A DNA stretch of 64,000 bases from Microcaldota archaeon (lineage in GTDB: Archaea; Micrarchaeota; Micrarchaeia; Anstonellales; Bilamarchaeaceae). Under the pieces are notes generated by a model. The model did not search any database, had not been told where the DNA came from, and worked only from the letters and a program-made list of their open reading frames with translations. Positions within the stretch are counted from its first letter, which is position 1, and every line of letters begins with the position of its first letter. Shown here one piece after another: positions 8,997 through 17,482 of the stretch. The position numbers and the translations under genes were made by a program. The stretch is from positions 220,778-284,777 of the forward strand of contig JACRGD010000007.1 of the NCBI GenBank assembly GCA_016212525.1. Reading direction: 5' to 3'.

Positions 8997-9418
8997 ATGA
9001 CAGTTACTAAGATCAGAATTCTCCTAACAGGTGGAACGATTGACGATCGCCATCCAGATCCGATTCAAGACCAGAAACATATATTCCAAGAATGCTCAAA
9101 GAAGCAAGAGTCACGATCCCAGTAACAGTCGAATCGATTTGTCAGAAAGATAGCAGACAAATAACTGAAGAAGACCGAAAGAAGCTCGTCCAAGCGTGCA
9201 GGAATGCTCCAGAAAAATCGATAATCATAACTCACGGAACGTTTACGATGGCAGAGACGGCCAGATACCTCGGGGAGAAAATCAAAAATAAAACAGTTGT
9301 ACTAACAGGTTCTATGATTCCATTTATAGATCCGAACTCGGATGCGATGTTTAACCTGGGCTCAGATGTTGAAAAAGACCTTGAAACAGGAACATTCATT
9401 GAGGTGAAAGAGGACTAA
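8997..9418 (+). pseudogene. Asparaginase-family gene broken by a frameshift
   Basis: Two frames together encode a short asparaginase-type protein. Frame one starts at the ATG at 8997 and reads MTVTKIRILLTGGTIDD, which has the catalytic TGGTID motif, then soon runs to a stop. A second frame, open from about 9044, reads TYIPRMLKEARV and continues with KSIIITHGTFTMAETA and VVLTGSMIPF. These correspond to the second catalytic region (HGTDTM) and the VLTGAM strand of the family. The shift falls between about 9044 and 9080. The second motif reads HGTFTM, with Phe where an Asp is usual, so activity is doubtful even if repaired. The C terminus is also short. The 108-residue ORF at 9092 in the track is the tail of this gene. 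Confidence 0.75.
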
Positions 9419-9424
9419 GTTAGA

Positions 9425-10609
9425 TCACTCGACATGATTCGTTCTTAAAAGCATCAGCGTTCCGATCAATCCAACAATTGCACTAAACATGAATCCAGCA
9501 CCAAAACCAAAGATAGACCAAAGCACTCCGACAACTAGACTCGAAATAAAATCCCCAACACCATTAACAGTCGCCAGCGCCCCGTATCCAAGGGCTCGCC
9601 TTTCCTTTTCGACAAGTTCCCCAGCAACCGCGCCCTCGAGCGTATCTTCAGCTGCTATAAACGCACCGGAAAGAGCGAACAAAACACCATAGAGGATCGG
9701 GTCGATTGGACAAACTATGAAGCCGACAAAAGTCACAACTGCAAGTGCATAGCCGACAACGAGTATTTTCTTTTTTCCAAATTTATCGCCCAAAACACCA
9801 AACGGATAACACATAAGGGCATAGGCAACGTTGCGTATGCCAAAGAGCAAAACGGATGTTGCACTGGCAGCAACAAAACCCAGACTCGGAGTCAGTTGAG
9901 CTACTGCAAAAAATATGAGTAAAGTATGGGAAAAATCAGCTGCTCCAAAAAAGAACACGGCATAAAGAAAACTTCGAAATCGATCTGGAAGCTCGGTTAG
10001 CGACAACACAATGCCCTTTTTGTTATTCGAGGGGGCAACTTTGGAATCTTTAACGCTAAACCAAAACACGATCGCAGCAAACATTCCTGGGATAACTGCA
10101 AAAAAGAAAATCTGTCGAATGTCAAAATAGGATAGAAGAACATAGCCCAGAAGCGGACCCATAATTGCTCCGAGAGTATCGGCAGTACGATGAAATCCAA
10201 ATGCCTTTCCCAGATCCTTTTCTTCAACTGAACTCGAAAGAATTGCATCTTTTGGTGGCCCACGTATACCCCTGCCAATCCAGGCAAAAGCACGGGAAAA
10301 TAGCACCATCGGCCAAGTGCTCGAGAGGGCAACAAATGCAGGAAACATTCCAGTCGCCAGATAACCCAGAACTGCAAGTTCCTTTCGTTTTCCGAGTTTA
10401 TCCGAATAGTAACCGGAAAACAGCTTTGCAAAGCTCGAAAGGCCATCGCTTACACCCTCAATCAAACCAAGAGCATAAGCCGGAGCGCCAAGGATTGCAA
10501 GGAACGAGGGAAGCATTACAGTAACTGTTTCATGACTAAAGTCAGAAAGGAAACTCGTAAGTGATGCGCCAAGCACGGTTCGATTTAGCCAACTTGCCCT
10601 CTCATTCAT
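9425..10609 (-). CDS. Major facilitator superfamily (MFS) transporter
   Basis: The 394-residue protein has about twelve hydrophobic helices in two halves. The cytoplasmic loop between helices 2 and 3 carries GYYSDKLGKRKELAVLG, a good match to the MFS signature G-x-x-x-D-R-x-G-R-R. The matching loop in the second half reads GVLGDKFGKKKILVVG. The substrate cannot be predicted; the overall style resembles drug or metabolite effluxers. The gene ends just after the broken asparaginase gene and is convergent with it. The ATG at 10609 gives a normal soluble N-terminal tail before helix 1. Confidence 0.85.
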   Translation of the reverse strand: MNERASWLNRTVLGASLTSFLSDFSHETVTVMLPSFLAILGAPAYALGLIEGVSDGLSSFAKLFSGYYSDKLGKRKELAVLGYLATGMFPAFVALSSTWPMVLFSRAFAWIGRGIRGPPKDAILSSSVEEKDLGKAFGFHRTADTLGAIMGPLLGYVLLSYFDIRQIFFFAVIPGMFAAIVFWFSVKDSKVAPSNNKKGIVLSLTELPDRFRSFLYAVFFFGAADFSHTLLIFFAVAQLTPSLGFVAASATSVLLFGIRNVAYALMCYPFGVLGDKFGKKKILVVGYALAVVTFVGFIVCPIDPILYGVLFALSGAFIAAEDTLEGAVAGELVEKERRALGYGALATVNGVGDFISSLVVGVLWSIFGFGAGFMFSAIVGLIGTLMLLRTNHVE

Positions 10610-10657
10610 TGGAAAAGTAATACCTTTAGAGTTTAAATCTATTGAGAGTTTTCTTAT

Positions 10658-11035
10658 CTAGACAACCATTTTTTCTTCATATTGCTCAAACAGGCCACGA
10701 TAGATGACTTTTTTACCTGCAATATCGACAACGTAGTCGAAAACTCCAGATTCACCAATCTGAATCATGAATTCTTTGTAGCTCAGCTTGAGATTTTGAC
10801 GAAACCTAATAGCATCGATAATCTTTTGTCTAATAAATTGTCTCTGAATTAGCACATTTTGAGTCCTTATTTGAATGAATGAGGCATTCTGATCAAAAAC
10901 AATCAGAGAATGTGAGTTTACATCCACACGATAGCCCCAAACGCCAAGATTTCGAAGTTGTCTTATTGCATCGAGAAATGGAGTTTTGTCAGTTTTAGAA
11001 TCTTCAAGGATCTGAGATATAAGTCGTTCGTCCAT
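10658..11035 (-). CDS. DUF1398 (YbcV-like) family protein
   Basis: The 125-residue soluble protein has two parts resembling DUF1398. The first is a helix followed by LRNLGVWGYRVDVNSHSLIVFD, the second SYKEFMIQIGESGVFDYVVDIAGKKVIY. The second half matches the family pattern of a helix, then a GV-x-x-Y/W-x-V-D strand and a short basic turn. The family has no established function. The gene stands alone. Its core promoter, with TATA-like TTAAAAAATT about 23 nt before the ATG, is enclosed by a 9-bp inverted repeat, suggesting control by a dedicated regulator. Assignment is by pattern recognition only. Confidence 0.6.
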   Translation of the reverse strand: MDERLISQILEDSKTDKTPFLDAIRQLRNLGVWGYRVDVNSHSLIVFDQNASFIQIRTQNVLIQRQFIRQKIIDAIRFRQNLKLSYKEFMIQIGESGVFDYVVDIAGKKVIYRGLFEQYEEKMVV

Positions 11036-11038
11036 AAC

Positions 11039-11085
11039 AACTCGTTTCTGGCAAATTTTTTAAGGTGATAGCCGCCAAACGAGTT
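11039..11085 (-). promoter_or_regulatory. Inverted repeat flanking the TATA box of the DUF1398 gene
   Basis: aactcgttt at 11039-11047 and aaacgagtt at 11077-11085 form a perfect 9-bp inverted repeat with a 29-nt spacer. The spacer contains the minus-strand TATA-like element TTAAAAAATT, and the near arm lies 3 nt from the ATG at 11035. The arrangement suits an operator for a dimeric repressor, or two half-sites bridged by DNA bending. Confidence 0.5.
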
Positions 11086-11215
11086 ATGCCTTAGGATCTC
11101 GCTACAAAAAACATTGCCAACATAGCAGACATGAATCGAAACATACGCTCGAGGTCGACACAAGAGAAAAATTAAGCAAAAAAAGAATAGTAAGAATTAA
11201 ATTAGATCGAAGTTC

Positions 11216-12250
11216 ATGCAAATAAGTATGGATTTTATTTTAGACGACCCAAGTGAGATATTTGCCGGAGCACCAGATATATTAGTAGCAGTTGGAATTT
11301 TATTATTGGGATTTTTAATCGGCAAATCAGCCCAGTTCCTTATTCAGAATAGACTAAAAATAATAGCAAAAATAAGTACAGCAAATACAGAATATCTTCT
11401 CCTAAAATCTCTCGAGAAACCTCTTGAAACGCTAATATCGATAGTTACCATTTATGTTGCGTCAACTTCACTACGTAGCCTTTTTGAGCAAAAAGAAAAT
11501 ATGACAAACATACTGTTTATTCTAGTAACTTTAATAGCAGCAGGATTTGTAAGCAATATAATTTCGAATTTTATCTCGCGTATATTTCCGGTCAGAAATA
11601 CACGCTACTCAAGGTCCCCAAAAATAGTAGACAAAATATTAGTTACAATAGTCTACCTAATGGCAATATTAGTAATATTAGGCCATTTTAGCGTAGATAT
11701 AACTCCACTTATAGCAGCACTGGGAATCTTAGGTCTGGCGGTGAGTCTTTCACTTCAGGACAGCGTTGCAAATCTTTTTGCAGGGCTTTATCTAGTTTCA
11801 TCAAGCCCCATAAGAGTAGGAGATTATATCGAGATAACCTCGGAAAAAGTAAGTGGATATGTAGAGGACATAAACTGGAGAGAAACAAAGGTCAGAACCC
11901 TTGACAATACACTCATAGTTCTGCCCAACACAAAAATCTCGCAGTCAGTTGTAATCAATACCTCATTACCAGAAAAAGACATCACAGTCTCAATCGACTG
12001 TAAGGTGTCAAACAAATCAGACCTGGACCAGGTGGAAAAGATAACATTGGAGGTTGCTAAAAATCTTCAGCAAAATACAAAAGGCGCAGTGAAATCTTTT
12101 GAACCGATTTTAAGATACGACAACTTTGAAGATGCTAAAGTTCACTTTACAATAGTACTAATGGCAGAAGAGTACATGGACAGTTTCCAGCTAAGACATG
12201 AATTCATAAAGGCGTTAAAGAGAGAATTTGGAAAAAAAGGAATAGAATAG
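11216..12250 (+). CDS. mscS: Small-conductance mechanosensitive channel, MscS family
   Basis: The 344-residue membrane protein relieves osmotic stress by opening under membrane tension. It has several N-terminal helices (about residues 17-165). The pore-lining helix follows: ITPLIAALGILGLAVSLSLQDSVANLFAGLYLV (about 162-195), with the Ala/Gly packing pattern of MscS TM3. Next is the beta domain with RVGDYIEI and VEDINWRETKVRTLDNTLIVLPN, the best conserved MscS stretch. The C-terminal alpha/beta vestibule domain follows. The start at 11216 places a short external segment before helix 1. No partner gene is adjacent, which is usual for this family. Confidence 0.92.
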   Translation: MQISMDFILDDPSEIFAGAPDILVAVGILLLGFLIGKSAQFLIQNRLKIIAKISTANTEYLLLKSLEKPLETLISIVTIYVASTSLRSLFEQKENMTNILFILVTLIAAGFVSNIISNFISRIFPVRNTRYSRSPKIVDKILVTIVYLMAILVILGHFSVDITPLIAALGILGLAVSLSLQDSVANLFAGLYLVSSSPIRVGDYIEITSEKVSGYVEDINWRETKVRTLDNTLIVLPNTKISQSVVINTSLPEKDITVSIDCKVSNKSDLDQVEKITLEVAKNLQQNTKGAVKSFEPILRYDNFEDAKVHFTIVLMAEEYMDSFQLRHEFIKALKREFGKKGIE

Positions 12251-12268
12251 AAACCCACTGCTAACAGA

Positions 12269-12553
12269 TCATTGAATCTTTCCGCCACAGCCAGAGCAGA
12301 ACCGAGTCCCTAGAGGAAATTCCAGATTGCATTTTGTACAGCTGACAACGAGTTTTACACCGCAACCGGAGCAGAATTTCATACCATGTTCGATTGGCTT
12401 TTTGCATTTGGGACACCTGGGAGTCTTGTCCCCTTCGAGCACTTTTTTGGCACCCTGATCAATAGTATTTGAAATGCCAGAACTGGTTTTGTATTCGATA
12501 TCGTTCTTGAGCCGACTAGTAACCTGATTGAGGATATTATCAAAAATTCCCAT
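12269..12553 (-). CDS. Small double zinc-ribbon protein
   Basis: The 94-residue protein has an N-terminal helical region (about 1-40) followed by two zinc ribbons: CPKCKKPIEHGMKFCSGCG and CTKCNLEFPLGTRFCSGCG. Each has the CxxC-(n)-CxxC spacing. Such double ribbons usually mediate protein-protein or nucleic-acid contacts, and the target here is unknown. It sits between the MscS gene (convergent) and nurA (same strand, 41 nt apart). Confidence 0.7.
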   Translation of the reverse strand: MGIFDNILNQVTSRLKNDIEYKTSSGISNTIDQGAKKVLEGDKTPRCPKCKKPIEHGMKFCSGCGVKLVVSCTKCNLEFPLGTRFCSGCGGKIQ

Positions 12554-12594
12554 AAACAGGATATTGCGGGGAAAATTAAAAAAATAGATAAGAT

Positions 12595-13563
12595 TTATCG
12601 AAATGGACGATTATTCCGACGAAGCGATTTGAGATCTAGCATTTTAAAGCGATTTTCCAAATGGGCAATTTCCTTTGGATCGATACTGGCGCACATATCC
12701 GCCTCGATCAAGACTGCTGGATATGCAAAGCGATCACTAATGGAGCAGAGCGAATAAATAATCGATGCAAGGTCTGAAATAGGAGATAGGTCAGAAAAAA
12801 ATTCGACTCGCAGCGCAAGATCCTCTTTCGCCGGCTTTAGATAAAAGAAGGAAAGGCTTTTTGCAACTTCAGAGAGCTCTTTTGGAAGAGTATTTTTCTC
12901 AGAATAGGGAAAAATGTCTGTCCTAAATCCCTCATCTAGAAGATAGTCGCACATAACGCCATCAGAACACTCAAGATCAAATGAAGCAGAAAGTTTACGA
13001 GAACGTGAATCCTTGATTATGCCGCAGGGGATGCACGAGATGGACCGGCAGCGATCATAGAGTTTTTGATAAAGAGAAAGGACTTCCAGATAATCTTTGG
13101 ATAGGGAAGAATCAGAGGGAGGCCGATCTGAGGGAACGGGAATCAGAGAACCATCTAAAAGAAGCAGCGATGGCTTAAATTTCTCGAGCGTCTGAATCGC
13201 TACCGACAGCTCGGACTTAAGTCGAATCAAAGATTTGAAAGTAGCTGCTTCGTGCTCATCTAATGCAGAGCGGGCATCGAAATCAGGGGCTGCGTATTTC
13301 GATGGAACATAAGAATATGATTCAAGAGAACCATTAGCATATTTAAAAGTTACACCAACCGAGCGAACGATAGCCAAATCAAAACCATGCATACGATAAG
13401 AAATGATTCCGCCGTCGACCGCAGCTACCGAAACAGACAGAGGAGTCTTAGTAAGGGGAAATAAGGGAACCGATTTAGATGCCTTAATTGAAGCAATTTT
13501 CGACGCCAACACGCTCTGACCCTTTCGAATTTGATCAGCAAGAGAGTCAAATTTGTCTATCAT
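12595..13563 (-). CDS. nurA: NurA-domain nuclease
   Basis: The 322-residue protein has features of the NurA 5'-3' exonuclease that works with HerA helicase in archaeal DNA end resection. An acidic strand VAAVDGG (about 48-54) comes early, then LLLDGSLIP (about 133-141) with the second acidic residue, and GIIKDSRSRKLS further on. These fit the RNase H-like NurA core that binds two metal ions. No herA gene is within the window, although in many archaea the two are linked. It is divergent from dcd across 51 bp and appears to share one TATA box with it. The ATG at 13563 is 26.5 nt from the TATA centre, supporting a leaderless start. Confidence 0.75.
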   Translation of the reverse strand: MIDKFDSLADQIRKGQSVLASKIASIKASKSVPLFPLTKTPLSVSVAAVDGGIISYRMHGFDLAIVRSVGVTFKYANGSLESYSYVPSKYAAPDFDARSALDEHEAATFKSLIRLKSELSVAIQTLEKFKPSLLLLDGSLIPVPSDRPPSDSSLSKDYLEVLSLYQKLYDRCRSISCIPCGIIKDSRSRKLSASFDLECSDGVMCDYLLDEGFRTDIFPYSEKNTLPKELSEVAKSLSFFYLKPAKEDLALRVEFFSDLSPISDLASIIYSLCSISDRFAYPAVLIEADMCASIDPKEIAHLENRFKMLDLKSLRRNNRPFR

Positions 13564-13585
13564 CGAGATGATAATAAGAGGAAGA

Positions 13586-13593
13586 ATTTAAAG
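13586..13593. promoter_or_regulatory. Shared TATA box for nurA (-) and dcd (+)
   Basis: The only TATA-like element in the nurA/dcd spacer is atttaaag, whose core tttaaa is symmetric. Its centre (13589.5) is 26.5 nt from the nurA ATG on the minus strand and 25.5 nt from the second dcd ATG (13615) on the plus strand. Both spacings equal the leaderless spacing seen elsewhere in this window. One TBP site may therefore serve both directions. Confidence 0.55.
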
Positions 13594-13614
13594 GCCCAAA
13601 GGAAAGAAATGACC

Positions 13615-14133
13615 ATGATACTTTCTGACCAGGACATGCGAGAGATGATGAAAAAGGGCAAAATAAAAATAGAGCCGCTCGAAGATGATCAGATTGGAGG
13701 GGCCAGTGTTGATCTTACATTAAGCGATCAGTGGTATTTCTTCAAAAACAAGTATCTTGGAAAAAAGGCAGTTGATCTCTCAAAAGTCCCATTTCAGGAA
13801 GCTTTCGAGATGAAAAAAGCAAAAACAATCGAACTCATGCCACAGCAGATGTGCCTTGCAAAAACAGTCGAGAAGATAACACTTGCAGGGGACATAATGG
13901 GGAAACTCGAAGGTCGTAGCAGATTCGCAAGAATGGGCCTTATAATCCACATAACAAGTGCACTTGTTCAACCAGGAAGCAGCAACCACCAGGTTTTGGA
14001 AATAGTAAACCTGGCTCCATTCCCAATAAAAATACATAGCGGCATGAGAATATCTCAGGTCCTATTCGAACAACTCAAAACAAACACCAAAAAACCGTAT
14101 GCAAAATTCGGACAGATTGCAAGGAAACAGTGA
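13615..14133 (+). CDS. dcd: dCTP deaminase
   Basis: Deaminates dCTP to dUTP (or in bifunctional archaeal forms on to dUMP), feeding dTTP synthesis. From MILSDQDM the protein is about 172 residues, within the normal range. It shows GGASVDLTLSDQWYFF near the N terminus, the active-site GKLEGRSRFARMGLIIH, then the conserved HQVLEIVNLAPFPIKI and GMRISQVLFEQL. I chose ATG 13615 because the family begins MILSD and the TATA box is 25.5 nt upstream. ATG 13609 adds two residues. The longer track ORF from 13531 overlaps nurA and is not supported. The next gene starts 4 nt after the stop. Confidence 0.92.
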   Translation: MILSDQDMREMMKKGKIKIEPLEDDQIGGASVDLTLSDQWYFFKNKYLGKKAVDLSKVPFQEAFEMKKAKTIELMPQQMCLAKTVEKITLAGDIMGKLEGRSRFARMGLIIHITSALVQPGSSNHQVLEIVNLAPFPIKIHSGMRISQVLFEQLKTNTKKPYAKFGQIARKQ

Positions 14134-14137
14134 AAAA

Positions 14138-14791
14138 ATGGAAGATAAAGGCACAGTTAAGAAAAACAATTCTCTAATTTACATAAGCATTGCCGCATTT
14201 GTCATAATTGTACTTGTGGCAGCAGTAGTATATATGCCACAACTGGACAAAGTCAAATTCACAATATACGAACAACCGCTAATAAAAAATAAAGAGCTGC
14301 AGATAAAAAATGGGCAGATTTTTCAGTACGTATTTATATATAATAAAAGCACACCATTGCCAATTACGTACGGAGTTTATAGCAAATCACAATGCACGGC
14401 AATTAGGATATTTGGAAGCAGCAATAATAGCGACGAGATATGCATAAGGAAAGATGGGACAGAACAAAACGGATCCAATACGACATATAGCAACCCCTCG
14501 ATAATCATGTTCAAACCATGGATGCTTGCACTAAAGGACAACTGGAAGTGGGAAGCGAACATAACCATGGAATATCCGACAGTTACTGATGAAATAAGCA
14601 GAATAAATTACAGAGTAGTACGTAAAGAACCATATCGGGGAAGAATGGCATATTTTGTGGAAGAGAGCATAGATGGAGCCAATCCAGAATACGAATGGAT
14701 AGATCAGGACTTTAGAATACTTCTAAAAATGCAGGGCCCGGAGTACACAATAGAACTGGTAAATGCTACTGGAATCAGATTTAATGATTAG
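14138..14791 (+). CDS. Membrane-anchored extracytoplasmic protein, unknown function
   Basis: The track ORF begins inside dcd. The ATG at 14138, 4 nt after the dcd stop, is the likely start. The protein is about 217 residues: a short charged tail, one membrane helix (SLIYISIAAFVIIVLVAAVVYM, about 12-33), then an external domain of beta-rich appearance. That domain has several Asn-x-Ser/Thr sequons (NKST, NNSD, NGSN, NTTY, NITM) and two or three Cys. The end (EYEWIDQDFRILLKMQG) resembles a secreted beta-sheet domain but matches no family I can name. It is probably co-transcribed with dcd. Confidence 0.65.
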   Translation: MEDKGTVKKNNSLIYISIAAFVIIVLVAAVVYMPQLDKVKFTIYEQPLIKNKELQIKNGQIFQYVFIYNKSTPLPITYGVYSKSQCTAIRIFGSSNNSDEICIRKDGTEQNGSNTTYSNPSIIMFKPWMLALKDNWKWEANITMEYPTVTDEISRINYRVVRKEPYRGRMAYFVEESIDGANPEYEWIDQDFRILLKMQGPEYTIELVNATGIRFND

Positions 14792-14859
14792 AAATACCAA
14801 CACAATAAGTAGACATCAGAAACGAAACACGTAAGAGATTAAAATGGATAAAAAGAAGA

Positions 14860-15048
14860 TTAAACCACAGAGATATCTTTTTCTCTAAGGACGGTTAGAG
14901 GAACTACGCCTTTTTGAACTTCCGCATAGGCTATTTCTACAAATCCCATCCGCTCGGCAGTAACTTTAATAAGCGCAGGAGCACCCATAGAAAGCTGTAG
15001 TGCCCGGGCTCCGATGATTCTTGCAAGTTCGTATTTAGTTAATTCCAT
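14860..15048 (-). CDS. rpoK: DNA-directed RNA polymerase subunit K (Rpo6/RPB6 homologue)
   Basis: The 62-residue protein matches archaeal Rpo6 in length and sequence. It begins LTKYELARIIGARALQLSMGAP, the conserved helix that clamps the large subunit. This is followed by the strand region IAYAEVQKGVVPLTVLRE. It stabilises assembly of RNA polymerase and is shared with eukaryotic RPB6. A GGTGG motif precedes the ATG. In many archaea rpoK lies near ribosomal protein genes; here it is between an unknown membrane protein and the HEAT-OB protein. Confidence 0.93.
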   Translation of the reverse strand: MELTKYELARIIGARALQLSMGAPALIKVTAERMGFVEIAYAEVQKGVVPLTVLREKDISVV

Positions 15049-15092
15049 TAAAAGCCACCAATAACGCTAAAATTCGCAGATAATACTCTTCA

Positions 15093-16379
15093 CTACAAGA
15101 TAATATAAATATTTCCCTTTTTGCCAAGAAGCATAACAGTTTCACCAGTGGCATCATAGGACTTGGCCATTGCACCCGCAAGTTTGACTTTTAGACCAGG
15201 CCTAAGGACGTCAAGATTGATCCGGTCCTCAAAAAGATAGACCACTCCTTCATTTTCAGATGGATCGAGTAAAAGAAGTCGGATTAGAGAACCTGTTTCC
15301 TTTTTAGTCTTCTTATATTCCACAGAACCTACAGATTTGACAGTAAGAACATCAGTATTGATGTTGCGCATACCGTCTTTGATCTTGGCGATATTGGTAA
15401 GATTGATTTCCTTGAACTTCTTTCGTGCGAATTTGAACGCCAGTCCGATTTCTCTCTGAGCTTCATTGACCATGTGTTTCATTTCTTTCTTCATTACATC
15501 CTCGTCGCCATCGGACTGCATCATCACTTCATAGGCCTTCTTGAAGAAGGTGTCAGGTAGCTTAGAAATCCCCTGTTCTTCTTTTAGCTCAGCTACAAAC
15601 TGATAATCTTCCACATCAAGAAGCTGTTGGTGATAATCCTTCTCTGAGGGCTTTTGTGAAATCTCGGAAGCAGGAACAAGTTGATGAGTCTTCTTATGGC
15701 CCGGAGGAGAATCAATTTGAGACACTACTTCAACCGGAGAGGAGACCACAATTCCAGAAGTAGAGACCGGTTCTTTTGGAACGTCCAGCGTAGTCTGGAC
15801 AGAAATTGATGAATCGACGCTCCCGACCTGATCAAGGCCCGAAATAACTTCGAGATAGCTAGTGAGGAATTCCTGCATGACTTTTCGTCCTGCTTCCTGC
15901 TGCTGGTCAAGAGTTCCATGAGCAGATTGTGGAGTATTTGAGTTAGTAACAGTCTTAAGATAAATCTTCTCGATAGTAGGCATCATCTTGCTTCGGACTG
16001 CGGCAGCACGCTCTTTACCAAGGTGCTTCTCGAACAATTTTGTAATTGGCTGGAGCACTTTCTCTTTTGCATCATGAGCGCTTAGAGCAGGAGTACCAGG
16101 AACATCTGGCGCTGGAGGAGTTGATTGTGATTTATCAGAGAACATCTCTGCAAAGGACATAACTTCGGCTTCAGTCTGTTTACGCTTCTCGAGAATTTCA
16201 AGGGCAACATCACGGACAGATGGTTCTTTGTCATAACTTAATTCGACAAGTGCAAAGATGGCACCCGGGTCGTCGATTGTTCCAAGTGATTTTGCAGCAT
16301 GTTTCCTAACTTCAGGACTCTCATCGAAGGTGAGGGAAATGAGTTTGTTGATGTTTATTTGTTCAGACAATGATTCCAT
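15093..16379 (-). CDS. HEAT-repeat protein with C-terminal OB-like domain
   Basis: The N terminus of this 428-residue protein has about two HEAT repeats (ESPEVRKHAAKSLGTIDDPGAIFALVELSYDKEPSVRDVALEIL). A long polar, Pro/Ser-rich linker follows (about 80-270). A helical region then contains DGDEDVMKKEMKHMVNEAQREIG. The last about 95 residues look like an OB fold: TVKSVGSVEYKKTKKETGSLIRLLLLD..., VVYLFEDR, LRPGLKVKLAGAMAKSY, MLLGKKGNIYII. That pattern recalls RPA-like nucleic-acid-binding domains. I know of no named family with this order. A scaffold role in DNA or RNA metabolism is inference. It lies 44 nt upstream of rpoK on the same strand. Confidence 0.65.
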   Translation of the reverse strand: MESLSEQININKLISLTFDESPEVRKHAAKSLGTIDDPGAIFALVELSYDKEPSVRDVALEILEKRKQTEAEVMSFAEMFSDKSQSTPPAPDVPGTPALSAHDAKEKVLQPITKLFEKHLGKERAAAVRSKMMPTIEKIYLKTVTNSNTPQSAHGTLDQQQEAGRKVMQEFLTSYLEVISGLDQVGSVDSSISVQTTLDVPKEPVSTSGIVVSSPVEVVSQIDSPPGHKKTHQLVPASEISQKPSEKDYHQQLLDVEDYQFVAELKEEQGISKLPDTFFKKAYEVMMQSDGDEDVMKKEMKHMVNEAQREIGLAFKFARKKFKEINLTNIAKIKDGMRNINTDVLTVKSVGSVEYKKTKKETGSLIRLLLLDPSENEGVVYLFEDRINLDVLRPGLKVKLAGAMAKSYDATGETVMLLGKKGNIYIIL

Positions 16380-16411
16380 AGACCCACCGCTAGGGGAGTA
16401 AGCAGGACAAG

Positions 16412-17482
16412 TTATTTAATTATTTTCTCGATCGCATCCAGCGCGGCATCAATATTTTTGAGTTCGAAATTGCCCATATGAGCGATTCGCAGACCGGTTT
16501 TCTCGAATTTGCCTCGGGCACCAACTATCTTGATTCCGAATTCCTTAGATAGCCGCGATTTGATGGTTTTAGCCTGCTCCTCGGATTTTGCGACAAAGCC
16601 GGTTACAGTGTTTGATTCGAAACCCTTCTCGGCAATCATCTCAAAGCCCATTTTCGCAAGCCTAGAGCGAGTGTGTTCGGATGCCTCATGATGTCGCTTT
16701 ACCGCACCAGAAACACCGCCTTTTTGATCCAGAACATCAAATGCCTTTTGCAATGCCCAAAACAGGGAAACCGCAGGCGTGTTTGGAGTCTGACAATCCT
16801 TCTCGAATCGCTTTTTGTGACGTCTTAGATCGCAGTAGTAGCTCGGAATAGTAGTCCGTTTTGAGAACACTTCGACTGCTTCCTGGGAAAGACCAATTAA
16901 TGCCATTCCGGGAGGAGCGGCAATACCTTTTTGACTTCCGGTAACAAATGCATCAACGTGATATTCTTTCATATCGAATTCTGTTCCCGGCCACGCTGAA
17001 ATACCATCGACGATAGTGAGCATGCCTTTGGATTTGGCGTACTTGCAGATATCCTTGATCTGGTTCTTTACGCCCATACTAGTTTCATTATAGACAATAG
17101 CGATTGCCCGTGCATTGCTCTGATCGATTTGCGATTTGACCCGCTCGAGATTCCAGCCCTTGCCATCTTCGCCCCGATGAACGATTGCATTAGCATAGAC
17201 GCCAACAGTCGTAGCTTGATGATCGCCAAATTCACCATTTGGAAAACAGACAACCTTGTCCTCTTTAGTCAAGAGATTTAGAACCAGCGTTTCAAGACCA
17301 AGTGCACCTGAACCGGTTATAACATATGCTTCGTGAGCATTGAAATATTTTCTAAGCCGCATAACCAGATCCTTATATAAGACAGAGAACTCTTCGCTTC
17401 GATGAGTTATCATTTCCCTGGTTTGTGCCTCGGAAATTTCTTTCAAAACAGGAACTGGGCCGGGTGCTAGTAAGTTTACCAT
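16412..17482 (-). CDS. Class V aminotransferase (alanine-glyoxylate/serine-pyruvate type)
   Basis: The 356-residue PLP enzyme starts MVNLLAPGPVPV, the hallmark LxxGPxxV start of AGXT-like aminotransferases. It continues with ITHRSEEF, then YVITGSGALGLET (phosphate-binding loop), TIVDGISAWPG (PLP ring Asp) and FVTGSQKGIAAPPG with the PLP Lys near 190. The C-terminal domain ends LRIAHMGNFE, the usual R-I-x-H-M-G substrate contact. Archaeal members act as serine-pyruvate, alanine-glyoxylate or phosphoserine-related aminotransferases. The exact substrate is open. The start codon is embedded in one arm of a 10-bp inverted repeat, suggesting regulated expression. Confidence 0.9.
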   Translation of the reverse strand: MVNLLAPGPVPVLKEISEAQTREMITHRSEEFSVLYKDLVMRLRKYFNAHEAYVITGSGALGLETLVLNLLTKEDKVVCFPNGEFGDHQATTVGVYANAIVHRGEDGKGWNLERVKSQIDQSNARAIAIVYNETSMGVKNQIKDICKYAKSKGMLTIVDGISAWPGTEFDMKEYHVDAFVTGSQKGIAAPPGMALIGLSQEAVEVFSKRTTIPSYYCDLRRHKKRFEKDCQTPNTPAVSLFWALQKAFDVLDQKGGVSGAVKRHHEASEHTRSRLAKMGFEMIAEKGFESNTVTGFVAKSEEQAKTIKSRLSKEFGIKIVGARGKFEKTGLRIAHMGNFELKNIDAALDAIEKIIK

